A DNA stretch of 64,000 nt, taken from Ignavibacteria bacterium (lineage in GTDB: Bacteria; Bacteroidota; Ignavibacteria; Tepidaquicellales; Tepidaquicellaceae). The stretch spans positions 124,001 to 188,000 of the forward strand of contig JADJWZ010000004.1 of NCBI GenBank assembly GCA_016716125.1. Reading direction: 5' to 3'. The notes beneath the pieces were generated by a model that searched no databases, was not told the DNA's origin, and saw only the letters and a list, made by a program, of their open reading frames with translations. A program made the position numbers and the translations under genes. Positions 8,871 to 17,800 of the stretch are shown piece after piece (the first letter of the stretch is position 1; each line of letters opens with the position of its first letter).

Positions 8871-10365
8871 CCCCGCTAGTCTGATTCATATATTTCGATA
8901 CTATTTCTTTGTCGTCAAAATGACTTCTTACTCCTTTTACTTCCTGATATGTCTCATGACCTTTTCCGCAGATTAAAATAATATCACCTCGGGAAGAAAT
9001 TTCAATTCCCTTTTTAATTGCTTCTTCCCTGTTTTCAATGACTTCATACTTTTTACCGGCATTTATCCCTGATTCAATTTCTTTTATTATTTCCAGAGGT
9101 TCTTCAAATCTCGGATTGTCTGATGTTATTATTGTATAGTCTGATAATTCCGTTGCAAATTTTCCCATCACAGGCCTTTTGGTTCTATCCTTATTTCCTC
9201 CGCATCCGAATATTGTAATAAGCGATCCGCCTTTTCCTTCATCATCAATAATTTCTCTTGCCGCTTCGATCGCATTTTTCAGTGAATCCGAAGTATGAGA
9301 ATAATCAACTACCGATAAGGCTCCGTTCGGCATTGGTAATTTCTGAAATCTTCCGGGCACACCTTCGAACTTTGACAAAACGGTCTTTATACAATTCAAA
9401 TCTACTCCGTAATTCAAAACAGTTCCGGCCGACGCAAGCGCATTATATACATTAAATCTTCCCGCGAGCCCGCAACATATTTCTGTACTTTCTCCCAATC
9501 TTGTTAAATCAAACTTAATACCGTTCATATCAAGCTTTACATTTTCCGCTTTAATATCTTTACTATTTTTAATTGACGCATCAATTACATAAAATATTTT
9601 TTCCGCCTTAGTATCATTCGTGATCCGCTCTCCGTATTCATCGTCTCTGTTTGACAATGCAAAAGATCTTTCAGAAAGGGAATCAAATAAAATTTTCTTT
9701 GCGGATAAATAAGATCCCATATCTTTATGAAAATCCAGATGCTCACTGGTTAAATTAGTAAAGACCGCTGTGTCAAATTTTAATCCATAAACTCTGTCCA
9801 TTGATAATGCGATTGATGAAACTTCCATTACACAGTATTCGATATTTTCCGTCACCATTTCATTCAGTATCATGTTTAATTCAACTGAGTCAGGTGTTGT
9901 AAGTTTTGATTCAAATTTCTTATCGCCGATCCTGTATTCTATCGTTCCTATAAGACCTGTTTTGTATCCGGCTTCACTCAGCATCGAATGAATCAAATAA
10001 GAAGTCGTAGTCTTTCCGTTAGTTCCGGTTATTCCTATCAGTTTCAGCTTTGAAGACGGATCGCCGTAAAATATTCCGCTGACCACTGCCATAAATTTTC
10101 TGATCTCTTTCACGCTGATTACAGGAATTTTCTCAAATGAATCAGATGCTTCTTTCGTGAAAACGAGAACAGCTCCTTTTGCAATCGCTTCATTTACAAA
10201 CTTATTTCCGTCGCTCTGAAGACCTTTGACAGCAAAAAAAATATTTCCGGGATTTAGATTTCTCGAATCATAACTGATGCCTGTAATTTCAGTATCTTCC
10301 GGAAAAGCAAATTTATATTTCAAAGAACGTTCAGAAAGCTTTTTCGATAATTCAGATAATTTCAT
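8857..10365 (-). CDS. murE: UDP-MurNAc-tripeptide synthetase MurE (meso-DAP type)
   Basis: The protein has 502 residues with the ATP loop GTNGKTTT (114-121), TNLTSEHLDFH, and the C-terminal specificity motif DNPR in TSDNPRFEEP. DNPR is the signature of MurE enzymes that add meso-diaminopimelate rather than lysine, so the peptidoglycan is predicted to be the meso-DAP type. The gene ends 14 bp inside murF and starts 1 bp after ftsI. Confidence 0.96.
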   Translation of the reverse strand: MKLSELSKKLSERSLKYKFAFPEDTEITGISYDSRNLNPGNIFFAVKGLQSDGNKFVNEAIAKGAVLVFTKEASDSFEKIPVISVKEIRKFMAVVSGIFYGDPSSKLKLIGITGTNGKTTTSYLIHSMLSEAGYKTGLIGTIEYRIGDKKFESKLTTPDSVELNMILNEMVTENIEYCVMEVSSIALSMDRVYGLKFDTAVFTNLTSEHLDFHKDMGSYLSAKKILFDSLSERSFALSNRDDEYGERITNDTKAEKIFYVIDASIKNSKDIKAENVKLDMNGIKFDLTRLGESTEICCGLAGRFNVYNALASAGTVLNYGVDLNCIKTVLSKFEGVPGRFQKLPMPNGALSVVDYSHTSDSLKNAIEAAREIIDDEGKGGSLITIFGCGGNKDRTKRPVMGKFATELSDYTIITSDNPRFEEPLEIIKEIESGINAGKKYEVIENREEAIKKGIEISSRGDIILICGKGHETYQEVKGVRSHFDDKEIVSKYMNQTSGDAEA

Positions 10366-10366
10366 T

Positions 10367-12556
10367 TTAATCCCTGCAATACAAAATAACTCTGGAACCG
10401 TGAAGCAGCCTTGTCCCTGAGCCCGGAGTCTGTCCTGTTACTTTTCCGCTTCCTATAATTTCCATATCAAGACCTTCCGATAACAAAATGTTAATCGCTT
10501 TTCTGAGACTAAGATCTTTCACATCCGGCACAGTTACCAGTCTGTCATCTGAAACATTTGCATCCTTAACTGCAAGTTTTATGACCGGAATATCAACCGG
10601 ATTAATATTTTGATTTGCTTCGGGAAACTGAGACTCAACTATTTTTGAACCGGTTTCTGTATTCGGTTCGGAATTATTTTCAATAATTTCATATCTCATA
10701 TTTTTTTCAAATAAAATATCCTTTGCATCTTCAAGTCTAAGATTCACAAAATTAGGAATTAAAATACTATTAGCATTTATTTCTTTTATTTCAGTTTCCG
10801 CTGAATTAATATTAATATTTGCTGATGCCGAATTATAAAATTCAATTGTCTGGAAATCTGTTACTCCATGAATATTCAGGATCTTAGTTGCAATATTTTT
10901 GAAAATCGGAGCAGCGACCTTACCTCCGTAATATTCTCCTGACTTAGGATTATTAAGGATTACCATAATTATTACTTTAGGATCATCGGCAGGAAAAAAA
11001 CCTGCAAACGAAGAATTATGTGAGTTGCTAGTATAGACTCCGTTTACCAGTCTTTGTGAAGTTCCTGTCTTACCCGCGACCTGCACTCCTTCGATCTTTG
11101 CGTCGACACCGGTTCCGCGCTCTACTACACCTGTAAGAAGCAGACAGAGTGTCTTCGCAGTATTTTCAGAAATGACTTGTCTTAACACAGTAGGTTTATT
11201 TTCAAAAATAACTTTACCGTTTGATTCGGTTTCTTTTTTAATGATATAAGATTTCATCATTACACCTTTATTTGCAATGGCTGAATAAGCATTTGCGATC
11301 TGTATGGCATTGACCATAACTTCATAGCCAATCGACATATAGGGAAGTGAAACACCTGAAAACTCAATTGGTTTTTTCAGGAGACCTTTGTTCTCACCCG
11401 GAAGTTCAATGCCGGAGCTAATGCCAAACCCGAAATCCCTGGCGTATTTATAAAACTTTTCTGGTCCGATCTTCAGTGCAATTTTGCTGAATCCGACATT
11501 ACTTGACTGCTCTATCACCTGCTGGAAACTCATACTTGATGAGCCGTGAACATCTTTTATTTTCGTACCCGTAATTTCGCTGCCGCTTTCCGTAGCAATA
11601 ATGGAATTTTTATCTTCCAGCTTTTCTTCTAATGCGGCTGCAGCTGCCACTATTTTAAAAGTAGATCCGGGTTCATAAATATCTGACAAAACTGCATTCT
11701 TCATACCGGCTGTATCGGAAGTGGAAATTTTATTCGGATCATAAGTAGGGTATGAACTCATTCCAAGTATCTCACCCGTCTTTACTGACATAACAATTAC
11801 TTTCCCGCCGTCCGCATTAAATTTGTTTACACCTTCGGCAAGTTCTTCTTCAGCTATTCTCTGAATGTTAATATCAAGTGTCAGAACGAGATTGTTTCCG
11901 TTCTCCGGTTCCTTTCTCGGAAACTCCAGCGACGGTCTGTTATTACCTTTCCCGTCTCTCTGCATTATTACAAATCCTTCCCTGCCTGCAAGTTCTCTTT
12001 CCATAGAAAGTTCGATTCCCATCTGACCTATATTGTCTATATTGGTAAACCCAAGTATCTGAGAAGCCAGCCGGTTGTAGTTATAAACTCTTTTAGGTTC
12101 TTTGAGAACTATTATTCCGTTCATATTCAGAGTATCCAGACCGGATGTTTTACTATCTTCAATTCTTCTTTCGAGGTAAATGAATGAAGTGTTTATCGAT
12201 TTAAGTTTTGATATATATTCATTTTTATCTCTTCCGAATTTTTCCGAAAAAAACTGTGCAGCTTTTTCCGGATCATCGATCATATTAGGATCTGCTGCAA
12301 CTGAATATTCATAGGAGTTTGACACAAGTACATTCATATTTCTGTCAAATATCAAACCTCTGTACGGAGGGAGGACAATTTTATTTTCGTACTGCTTTCT
12401 TGCGGCGATTTTATATTTTTCTGTATCAATGATCTGAACCGTTAACAACTTTACAAATATTGCAACAAAAAGCATAGAGAATAAAAGTAATATCACATTT
12501 ATCTTTCTTCTCTGAATGAGATCCTTACCGGGTGATTTATAAAGTTTATACTGCAC
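10367..12556 (-). CDS. ftsI: Division transpeptidase FtsI / PBP3 with two PASTA domains
   Basis: The protein has 729 residues. It has one membrane anchor (about 19-43), a PBP dimerisation domain, and a transpeptidase domain with the active-site serine in STFK (298-301), SSN (351-353) and KTGT (496-499). Two PASTA-like repeats follow (about 590-655 and 665-729), each beginning with a P-x-F/V-x-x-L pattern (IPNFVNLRLEDA and VPDVKDLSLRKA). FtsI crosslinks septal peptidoglycan and works with FtsW. The tail makes it longer than E. coli FtsI and closer to SpoVD/PBP2x-type proteins. It lies 15 bp after ftsL. Confidence 0.95.
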   Translation of the reverse strand: MQYKLYKSPGKDLIQRRKINVILLLFSMLFVAIFVKLLTVQIIDTEKYKIAARKQYENKIVLPPYRGLIFDRNMNVLVSNSYEYSVAADPNMIDDPEKAAQFFSEKFGRDKNEYISKLKSINTSFIYLERRIEDSKTSGLDTLNMNGIIVLKEPKRVYNYNRLASQILGFTNIDNIGQMGIELSMERELAGREGFVIMQRDGKGNNRPSLEFPRKEPENGNNLVLTLDINIQRIAEEELAEGVNKFNADGGKVIVMSVKTGEILGMSSYPTYDPNKISTSDTAGMKNAVLSDIYEPGSTFKIVAAAAALEEKLEDKNSIIATESGSEITGTKIKDVHGSSSMSFQQVIEQSSNVGFSKIALKIGPEKFYKYARDFGFGISSGIELPGENKGLLKKPIEFSGVSLPYMSIGYEVMVNAIQIANAYSAIANKGVMMKSYIIKKETESNGKVIFENKPTVLRQVISENTAKTLCLLLTGVVERGTGVDAKIEGVQVAGKTGTSQRLVNGVYTSNSHNSSFAGFFPADDPKVIIMVILNNPKSGEYYGGKVAAPIFKNIATKILNIHGVTDFQTIEFYNSASANININSAETEIKEINANSILIPNFVNLRLEDAKDILFEKNMRYEIIENNSEPNTETGSKIVESQFPEANQNINPVDIPVIKLAVKDANVSDDRLVTVPDVKDLSLRKAINILLSEGLDMEIIGSGKVTGQTPGSGTRLLHGSRVILYCRD

Positions 12557-12571
12557 AAAAATTTGGTAAAA

Positions 12572-12880
12572 TTATTTCAATTCTGATTTTTTAATTGTTA
12601 TATTTTTATTATCTGAAGCTGAACTTTCTCTGAAAGTTAAATCCAGTTTTTCATTAGCCAGTGAATTTATTCTTTCAAAAGACGAAAGTTTCTCAGTTTC
12701 TGTAAGTAGCTGCTCATTCTTCTGAATTGCTTTTCTGAGATCTTCTTTCAGTTCATTGTTTCTCACCATTATCTGATTTACCTGAATAATGTTGTTGATG
12801 TAAATTACAAGAATTAAAGAGGTAATGAAAAGACAGATTAGAAAATAGAAAATTGAGATTTTTTTGTTTGGCTTTTTCAT
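12572..12880 (-). CDS. ftsL: Cell division protein FtsL-like
   Basis: A 102-residue protein with one membrane segment (about 8-29) and a heptad-rich coiled coil (about 33-75), as in FtsL. FtsL pairs with the FtsB-type coiled coil and FtsQ to activate FtsW and FtsI. The sequence itself is poorly conserved. The identification rests on size, topology and its invariable position between rsmH and ftsI. Confidence 0.8.
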   Translation of the reverse strand: MKKPNKKISIFYFLICLFITSLILVIYINNIIQVNQIMVRNNELKEDLRKAIQKNEQLLTETEKLSSFERINSLANEKLDLTFRESSASDNKNITIKKSELK

Positions 12881-12893
12881 ATTTTATATTAGT

Positions 12894-13832
12894 TTAGATT
12901 TTTTCTGCTGCTCTTAATTTTGCGCTTCTGGATCTGGAGTTTTTTCTTATTTCTTCCCGGGAAGGCGCTTCCGGTTTTTTAGTCAGTATTCGAAGGACAG
13001 GATCAATATCTTTATCAAAAAACGGGTCATCTGTTTTCTCTGAAGTTTTCTTTTTTTCCCTGAAAAAATTTTTTATAATTCTGTCTTCAAGAGAATGATA
13101 AGATACAGTAACAATTCTTCCACCCGGTATTAATAAATCTGTTGAATCCGCCAGCGCCTTTTCAAGATTTTTCAGTTCGCTGTTTACCTCTATTCTGAGA
13201 GACTGAAAGATCTTTGCAAGAAAATCTATCTTGTTTTTATTTCCGAGACTGTATTCATGAGTAACTATATTTACCAGATCAAACGTAGTTGCAATTTTTT
13301 TTACTTTTCTGTTTTTATAAATTGCATCCGATAATCTTCCTGCATTTCCTATCTCACCATAATTCCCGAAAAGTTCAGTGAGCTCATCCTTACTGTAAGA
13401 ATTCAATATCTCAGAAGCTGTAAGCTCATCTTTTTTAAATGCTCTCATATCAAGCGGAGTATCTTTCATAAAACTGAATCCGTCTTCTTCATTGAGCTGA
13501 AAAGATGAAAGTCCGAGATCCAGTACGATTCCTGAAATATAATCGAATCCGGCGGCTGAAATAATTTCTTTTATATCAGCAAAATTTCCGTTGACAAAAA
13601 TTATTCTGTCCGCAAATTCATTTAGAATCTGCATCGCATGACTGAGCGCGTATTCATCTTTATCTATTGAAATTACTTTTCCTCTGAATGACGAATGCCC
13701 GAAGATTAGTTTTGTGTATCCGCCTCCGCCCAGAGTTCCGTCAACGAGAATATGATTTTCAATATTTTCATTTATAAGATATTCTACAGCTTTATTTGAA
13801 AGAACGGGAATGTGAAAGTTTTCTTCATTCAT
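12894..13832 (-). CDS. rsmH: 16S rRNA m4C1402 methyltransferase RsmH (MraW)
   Basis: The protein has 312 residues. The SAM-binding motif is VDGTLGGGGYT (about 31-41), followed by GIVLDLGLSSFQL, with VSYHSLEDRIIK (catalytic region) in the C-terminal part. The family N4-methylates C1402 of 16S rRNA. The second gene of the dcw operon is its usual location. The C-terminal NSRSRSAKLRAAEK tail is typical. Confidence 0.96.
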   Translation of the reverse strand: MNEENFHIPVLSNKAVEYLINENIENHILVDGTLGGGGYTKLIFGHSSFRGKVISIDKDEYALSHAMQILNEFADRIIFVNGNFADIKEIISAAGFDYISGIVLDLGLSSFQLNEEDGFSFMKDTPLDMRAFKKDELTASEILNSYSKDELTELFGNYGEIGNAGRLSDAIYKNRKVKKIATTFDLVNIVTHEYSLGNKNKIDFLAKIFQSLRIEVNSELKNLEKALADSTDLLIPGGRIVTVSYHSLEDRIIKNFFREKKKTSEKTDDPFFDKDIDPVLRILTKKPEAPSREEIRKNSRSRSAKLRAAEKI

Positions 13833-13889
13833 TTTTAGTTATAAACTTAAACTTCACATTCTTTTATTCATGAATATCTGATTTTATTT

Positions 13890-14354
13890 CTAACTTTTAT
13901 TATTGGTTCTTGTAATTACTATTTCAGAAACTTTCTCCGCTATCTCTTCATAAGTACTGGTTATTGAATTATCATAATTTTTCTTTTTATCAGGATCCCA
14001 TATTTCCATTTTATCCAAAAGACCGAGAACGATCACTTCTTTTTTTAATCCGGCTAACTGAATCAGATCAGTTGGGATCAGTATCCTGTTTTGAGAATCA
14101 AGCTCGCATTCATTTGCATAGTACAGAAACACTCTTGTGAAATTTCTTTCCTCGCCGTTGAAAGGATTAAAATTCAGCATAACCTGTTTAACTTTTTCCC
14201 ATTCATCCTGCGGATAGACAAGAAGACAGTCATCCATACCTTTAGTCAAAACGAGTTTATTGTCCGCTTCAGGCTTAATATATTTCCTGAATTTTGCGGG
14301 CAAAATTAAACGGGATTTGGCATCTAAATTACAGACTGAATGTCCCTGAAACAT
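13890..14354 (-). CDS. mraZ: Transcriptional regulator MraZ
   Basis: The protein has 154 residues with two AbrB-like SpoVT domains. The first contains DAKSRLILPAKFRKYI (about 11-26), the second LDSQNRILIPTDLIQLAG (about 90-107). The paired D-x-K/Q-x-R-x-x-(L/I)-P motifs are diagnostic. MraZ binds short direct repeats in front of its own gene and controls the dcw operon. Matching repeats lie at 14461-14488. Confidence 0.95.
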   Translation of the reverse strand: MFQGHSVCNLDAKSRLILPAKFRKYIKPEADNKLVLTKGMDDCLLVYPQDEWEKVKQVMLNFNPFNGEERNFTRVFLYYANECELDSQNRILIPTDLIQLAGLKKEVIVLGLLDKMEIWDPDKKKNYDNSITSTYEEIAEKVSEIVITRTNNKS

Positions 14355-14460
14355 TGTAGAATTTTAATTTATAAATAACTTATGTATTTTGAAGAAAAGA
14401 AAAATAATGTTTTCTTAACATTATTAGGGAAATTGGTTGAAAATCAATGATTTTCAATAT

Positions 14461-14488
14461 TCCCCACTTTACTCCACTTTACTCCACT
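14461..14488 (-). promoter_or_regulatory. Candidate MraZ operator: three direct repeats, 10-bp period
   Basis: On the minus strand the sequence reads TGGAG TAAAG TGGAG TAAAG TGGGG, three TGG(A/G)G cores separated by TAAAG. MraZ of E. coli is known to bind TGGG-type repeats with 10-bp spacing, and the mycoplasma version uses AAAGTG-type repeats. This site fits both patterns. It lies 107-134 bp upstream of the mraZ start, directly after a possible -10 element TATACT (14489-14494), so MraZ bound here could block transcription start. Confidence 0.75.
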
Positions 14489-14680
14489 AGTATACAAAAA
14501 TACGTAAAATAATATTAATGTCAAATCGATTTTTGGTATTTTGTAGTAATATTTAAAGTATTTATATACAGAATTAATGAATAGGTGGGTAAGCGGAAAT
14601 ATAATTCGGGATGTTTGAATATAAAAATGGGATTTACATATTTATATCTGACGTAAATTCGAGCGCTGCATTTTCTAACT

Positions 14681-14740
14681 AAACCTGACAGGTTTTCAAA
14701 ATTTACAAAGTGCGAACATATCCGCAGATAAAACCTGTCA
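14681..14740. repeat. REP-like inverted repeat (CCTGACAGG palindrome)
   Basis: The palindrome AAACCTGACAGGTTT occupies 14681-14695. Its right half, TGACAGGTTTT (14686-14696), is repeated exactly in inverted orientation as AAAACCTGTCA at 14730-14740, so the two can form an 11-bp stem with a 33-base loop. No protein is encoded here. It looks like a dispersed intergenic repeat, although no second copy lies in this window. Confidence 0.5.
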
Positions 14741-14778
14741 TGTTTTTACCGCACTGTTTAATCAGTCTATAAAAATCC

Positions 14779-14812
14779 AAAAAAAAACCACTCCCTGTTT
14801 CCGGAGAGTGGT
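14779..14812 (-). terminator. Rho-independent terminator of the rpoC transcript
   Basis: On the minus strand, 27 bases after the rpoC stop, the arms ACCACTC and GAGTGGT form a perfect 7-bp stem around a 12-base loop, followed directly by a run of about nine T. The spacing and U-tract fit an intrinsic terminator for the long transcription/translation operon. Confidence 0.88.
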
Positions 14813-14838
14813 CTTCTTTATAAAAATATTTGAAGAAA

Positions 14839-17800
14839 TTATGACTCTACTTCTTCTGTCTTTTTCTTCTTTGTCTTTTTCTTCGGCGTCTCTTCTTCTT
14901 CTTCATATTCACTTTTTTCAGTAACAAGAATTTCCTTATATTTCCTGAGTCCTGTTCCGGCTGGTATCAGCTGACCGATTATAACATTCTCTTTCAATCC
15001 GAGCAGATGATCCACTTTACCTCTTATCGCTGCATCCGTAAGTACTTTCGTTGTCTCCTGAAATGATGCCGCTGAAATAAAGCTTTCTGTAGTCAGTGAA
15101 GTCTGCGTTATTCCTAAAAGCACCGGCTCCGCTGTAGCGGGAATAGCATCCCTAACCTTAAATACAGGTTTATCTTTTTTCTTTAGCGCTGCGTTCATCT
15201 CTTTTGCTTCTTTTTTGCTGAACACCTGATTTTCATGTACTTTATCATATCCGTTTGTGTCCGTTACTACGACCATTCCTTTAAGCTCTTCATTTCTCTC
15301 GGCGAATAATATTTTATTCACTACATCACCTTCAAGGAAATTTGTATCACCGGTATCTGTAACTTTCACTTTCTGAAGCATCTGTCTCACTATGACTTCA
15401 ATATGCTTATCATTAATTTTCACACCCTGTATTCTGTAAACTTCCTGGATCTCATTTACAAGATATTCCTGAACTTCAGCAACACCTTTGATCTTCAGAA
15501 TGTCAACCGGATCATATGCTCCGCCTGTTAGCGGCTCACCTGATTTCACAATATCTCCGTGTCTTACAAGAATATGTTTCCCGATAGGTATTTTATAATC
15601 AATTACTTTACTTCCGTCTTTACTGATGATCCGGACTTCCCTGCTTCCTCTGGATATCTTACCGATCTCAACAGTTCCGTTGATCTCCGCTACTTTCGCA
15701 GGATCGCTTGGACTTCTTGCTTCAAATAATTCTGTAACCCTCGGAAGACCTCCGGTAATATCTCTTGTCTTACCTGATTCTCTGGGAATTTTTACAATGA
15801 TCGTTCCCGCTTTTACTTCAGCGCCGTTGTCAACAAGCAATGAAGCTTTAGCAGGTATCAGATACGAACTTAACAATTTTTCATTTTTCGGATTCAGGAT
15901 CTGAATCGTCGGTGACTTTGTCTTGTCTCTTGATTCAATAACTATCTTCTGTAAAAATCCTGTCTGTTCATCTTTTGAAATATCATACTGCTTGCCTTCT
16001 TCCATTTCAAAGTAATTGACGATACCGTCATCCTCTGCAACTATGACAGAGTTGTATGGATCCCATTCATATAAAATTGCATTTTTCGGAACCTTCTCTT
16101 TATCTTTCACTTTAAGATGTGTTCCGTAAGGCACTGTATATCTTGCTAACTGCGATCCGTTATCATCAATAATATTTATCAGTCCGTTCCGGCTGAGTGA
16201 TACATACTCAGTACTTGCTCCGCCTTTATATTCTACGATCTTTATATTTTCAAATTTAACTTTACCTTCGAACTTTGTTGTGATCTGAGACTGTGAAATT
16301 ATCTTACTTGCCGTTCCTCCGATGTGGAATGTCCTCAGTGTAAGCTGTGTTCCCGGCTCACCGATTGACTGAGCGGCAACGATACCAACCGCTTCTCCGA
16401 CTTCCACCATCTTACCTGTTGCAAGATTCTTACCGTAGCATTTTGCGCAGACTCCTCTTTTAAGTTCGCATGTCAGCACAGATCTTATTTCTACCTGTGT
16501 GATAGGAGTTTCAGCCACTAAGTTTGCAAGCTCGTCTGTAATTAACTCACCTGCTTTTATAATTACTTTCTTTGTAAGCGGATTCACTACATCATTTACT
16601 GCAACTCTTCCGAGGATTCTTTCTGAAAGAGTTTCTTTTACATCCTCGCCTTCCTTAAGAGCTTCCGTTATTACACCTCTGATTGTTTTACAATCTACAT
16701 CAATAATAATAACATCCTGCGCCACATCTACAAGTCTTCTTGTAAGATAACCTGCGTCTGCAGTTTTCAGAGCTGTATCTGCCAGACCTTTTCTCGCGCC
16801 GTGTGTAGAGATAAAGTATTCAAGAATTGATAATCCTTCTTTGAAATTTGCAATGATCGGATTCTCAATGATCTCTCCCGCCTGACCTGTTAGTGACTTT
16901 TGAGGTTTCTGCATAAGTCCTCTCATTCCGGCAAGCTGACTGACCTGTTCCGCCGAACCTCTTGCGCCGGAGTCTATCATCATGTGAAGAGAATTAAATC
17001 CCTGCTTTGACTTTGTGAGGTTAAGCATCAGGTCTCTTTTTACTTCATCCCGAACGTGTGTCCAGATATCAATTACTTTATTATATCTTTCATTCTCGGA
17101 AATAATACCTTTTGCTTTTGATTTTTCAATTTTGTCTACTCTTAAAAATGCCTCTTCTATGATCTTATCCTTAGTCTTCGGTACTTCAATATCATCTATG
17201 TTTACGGACAATCCTCCTAAGGTAGCATACTTAAATCCGATCTCTTTTAAATTATCTAAGAATACGGATGTTTCTAAATTTCCAACTTTATTATAAATCA
17301 TATTTATCATTTCAATGATCTTTTTCTTTTTTAGAAGTTCATTGATAAATGATATCTTCTCCGGAACTATCTTGTTGAATATTACACGGCCAACAGTTGT
17401 CTCAATTATCTCGCCTTTTATTCTTACTTTTATCCTTGCATGCATTCCGACTTTTTTATTGTCAAATGCCAGCATGACTTCATCTGATGAAGAAAATATT
17501 TTTCCTTCTCCTAGATCGCCCGGAAGTTCTTTTGTAAGATAATAACATCCTAATATCAATTCCTGATTCGGAATAGTGATCGGAGCTCCGTTTTGCGGCG
17601 AAAGAATATTATGTGATGATAGCATCATGATCTGCGCTTCAAGCTGCGCCTCGTATGAAAGCGGTACGTGTACCGCCATCTGATCGCCGTCAAAGTCAGC
17701 GTTGAATGCTATACAAACAAACGGATGAAGAGTGATCGCCTTACCTTCTATAAGCACCGGCTGAAACGCCTGAATACTTAATCTGTGAAGTGTCGGCGCT

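Larger units (their letters stand above)
14355..14838. other. Intergenic region between mraZ and rpoC
   Basis: No gene was seen in these 484 bases. Reading from the mraZ side it holds a 9-bp-stem hairpin (14403-14425, arms AATAATGTT/AACATTATT) and a near-perfect palindrome (14437-14457, arms TTGAAAATCA/TGATTTTCAA). Next come the MraZ repeats (14461-14488), a possible promoter (TTGACA at 14519-14524 and TATACT at 14489-14494, not at ideal spacing for each other), a REP-like inverted repeat (14681-14740) and the rpoC terminator. Confidence 0.7.
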
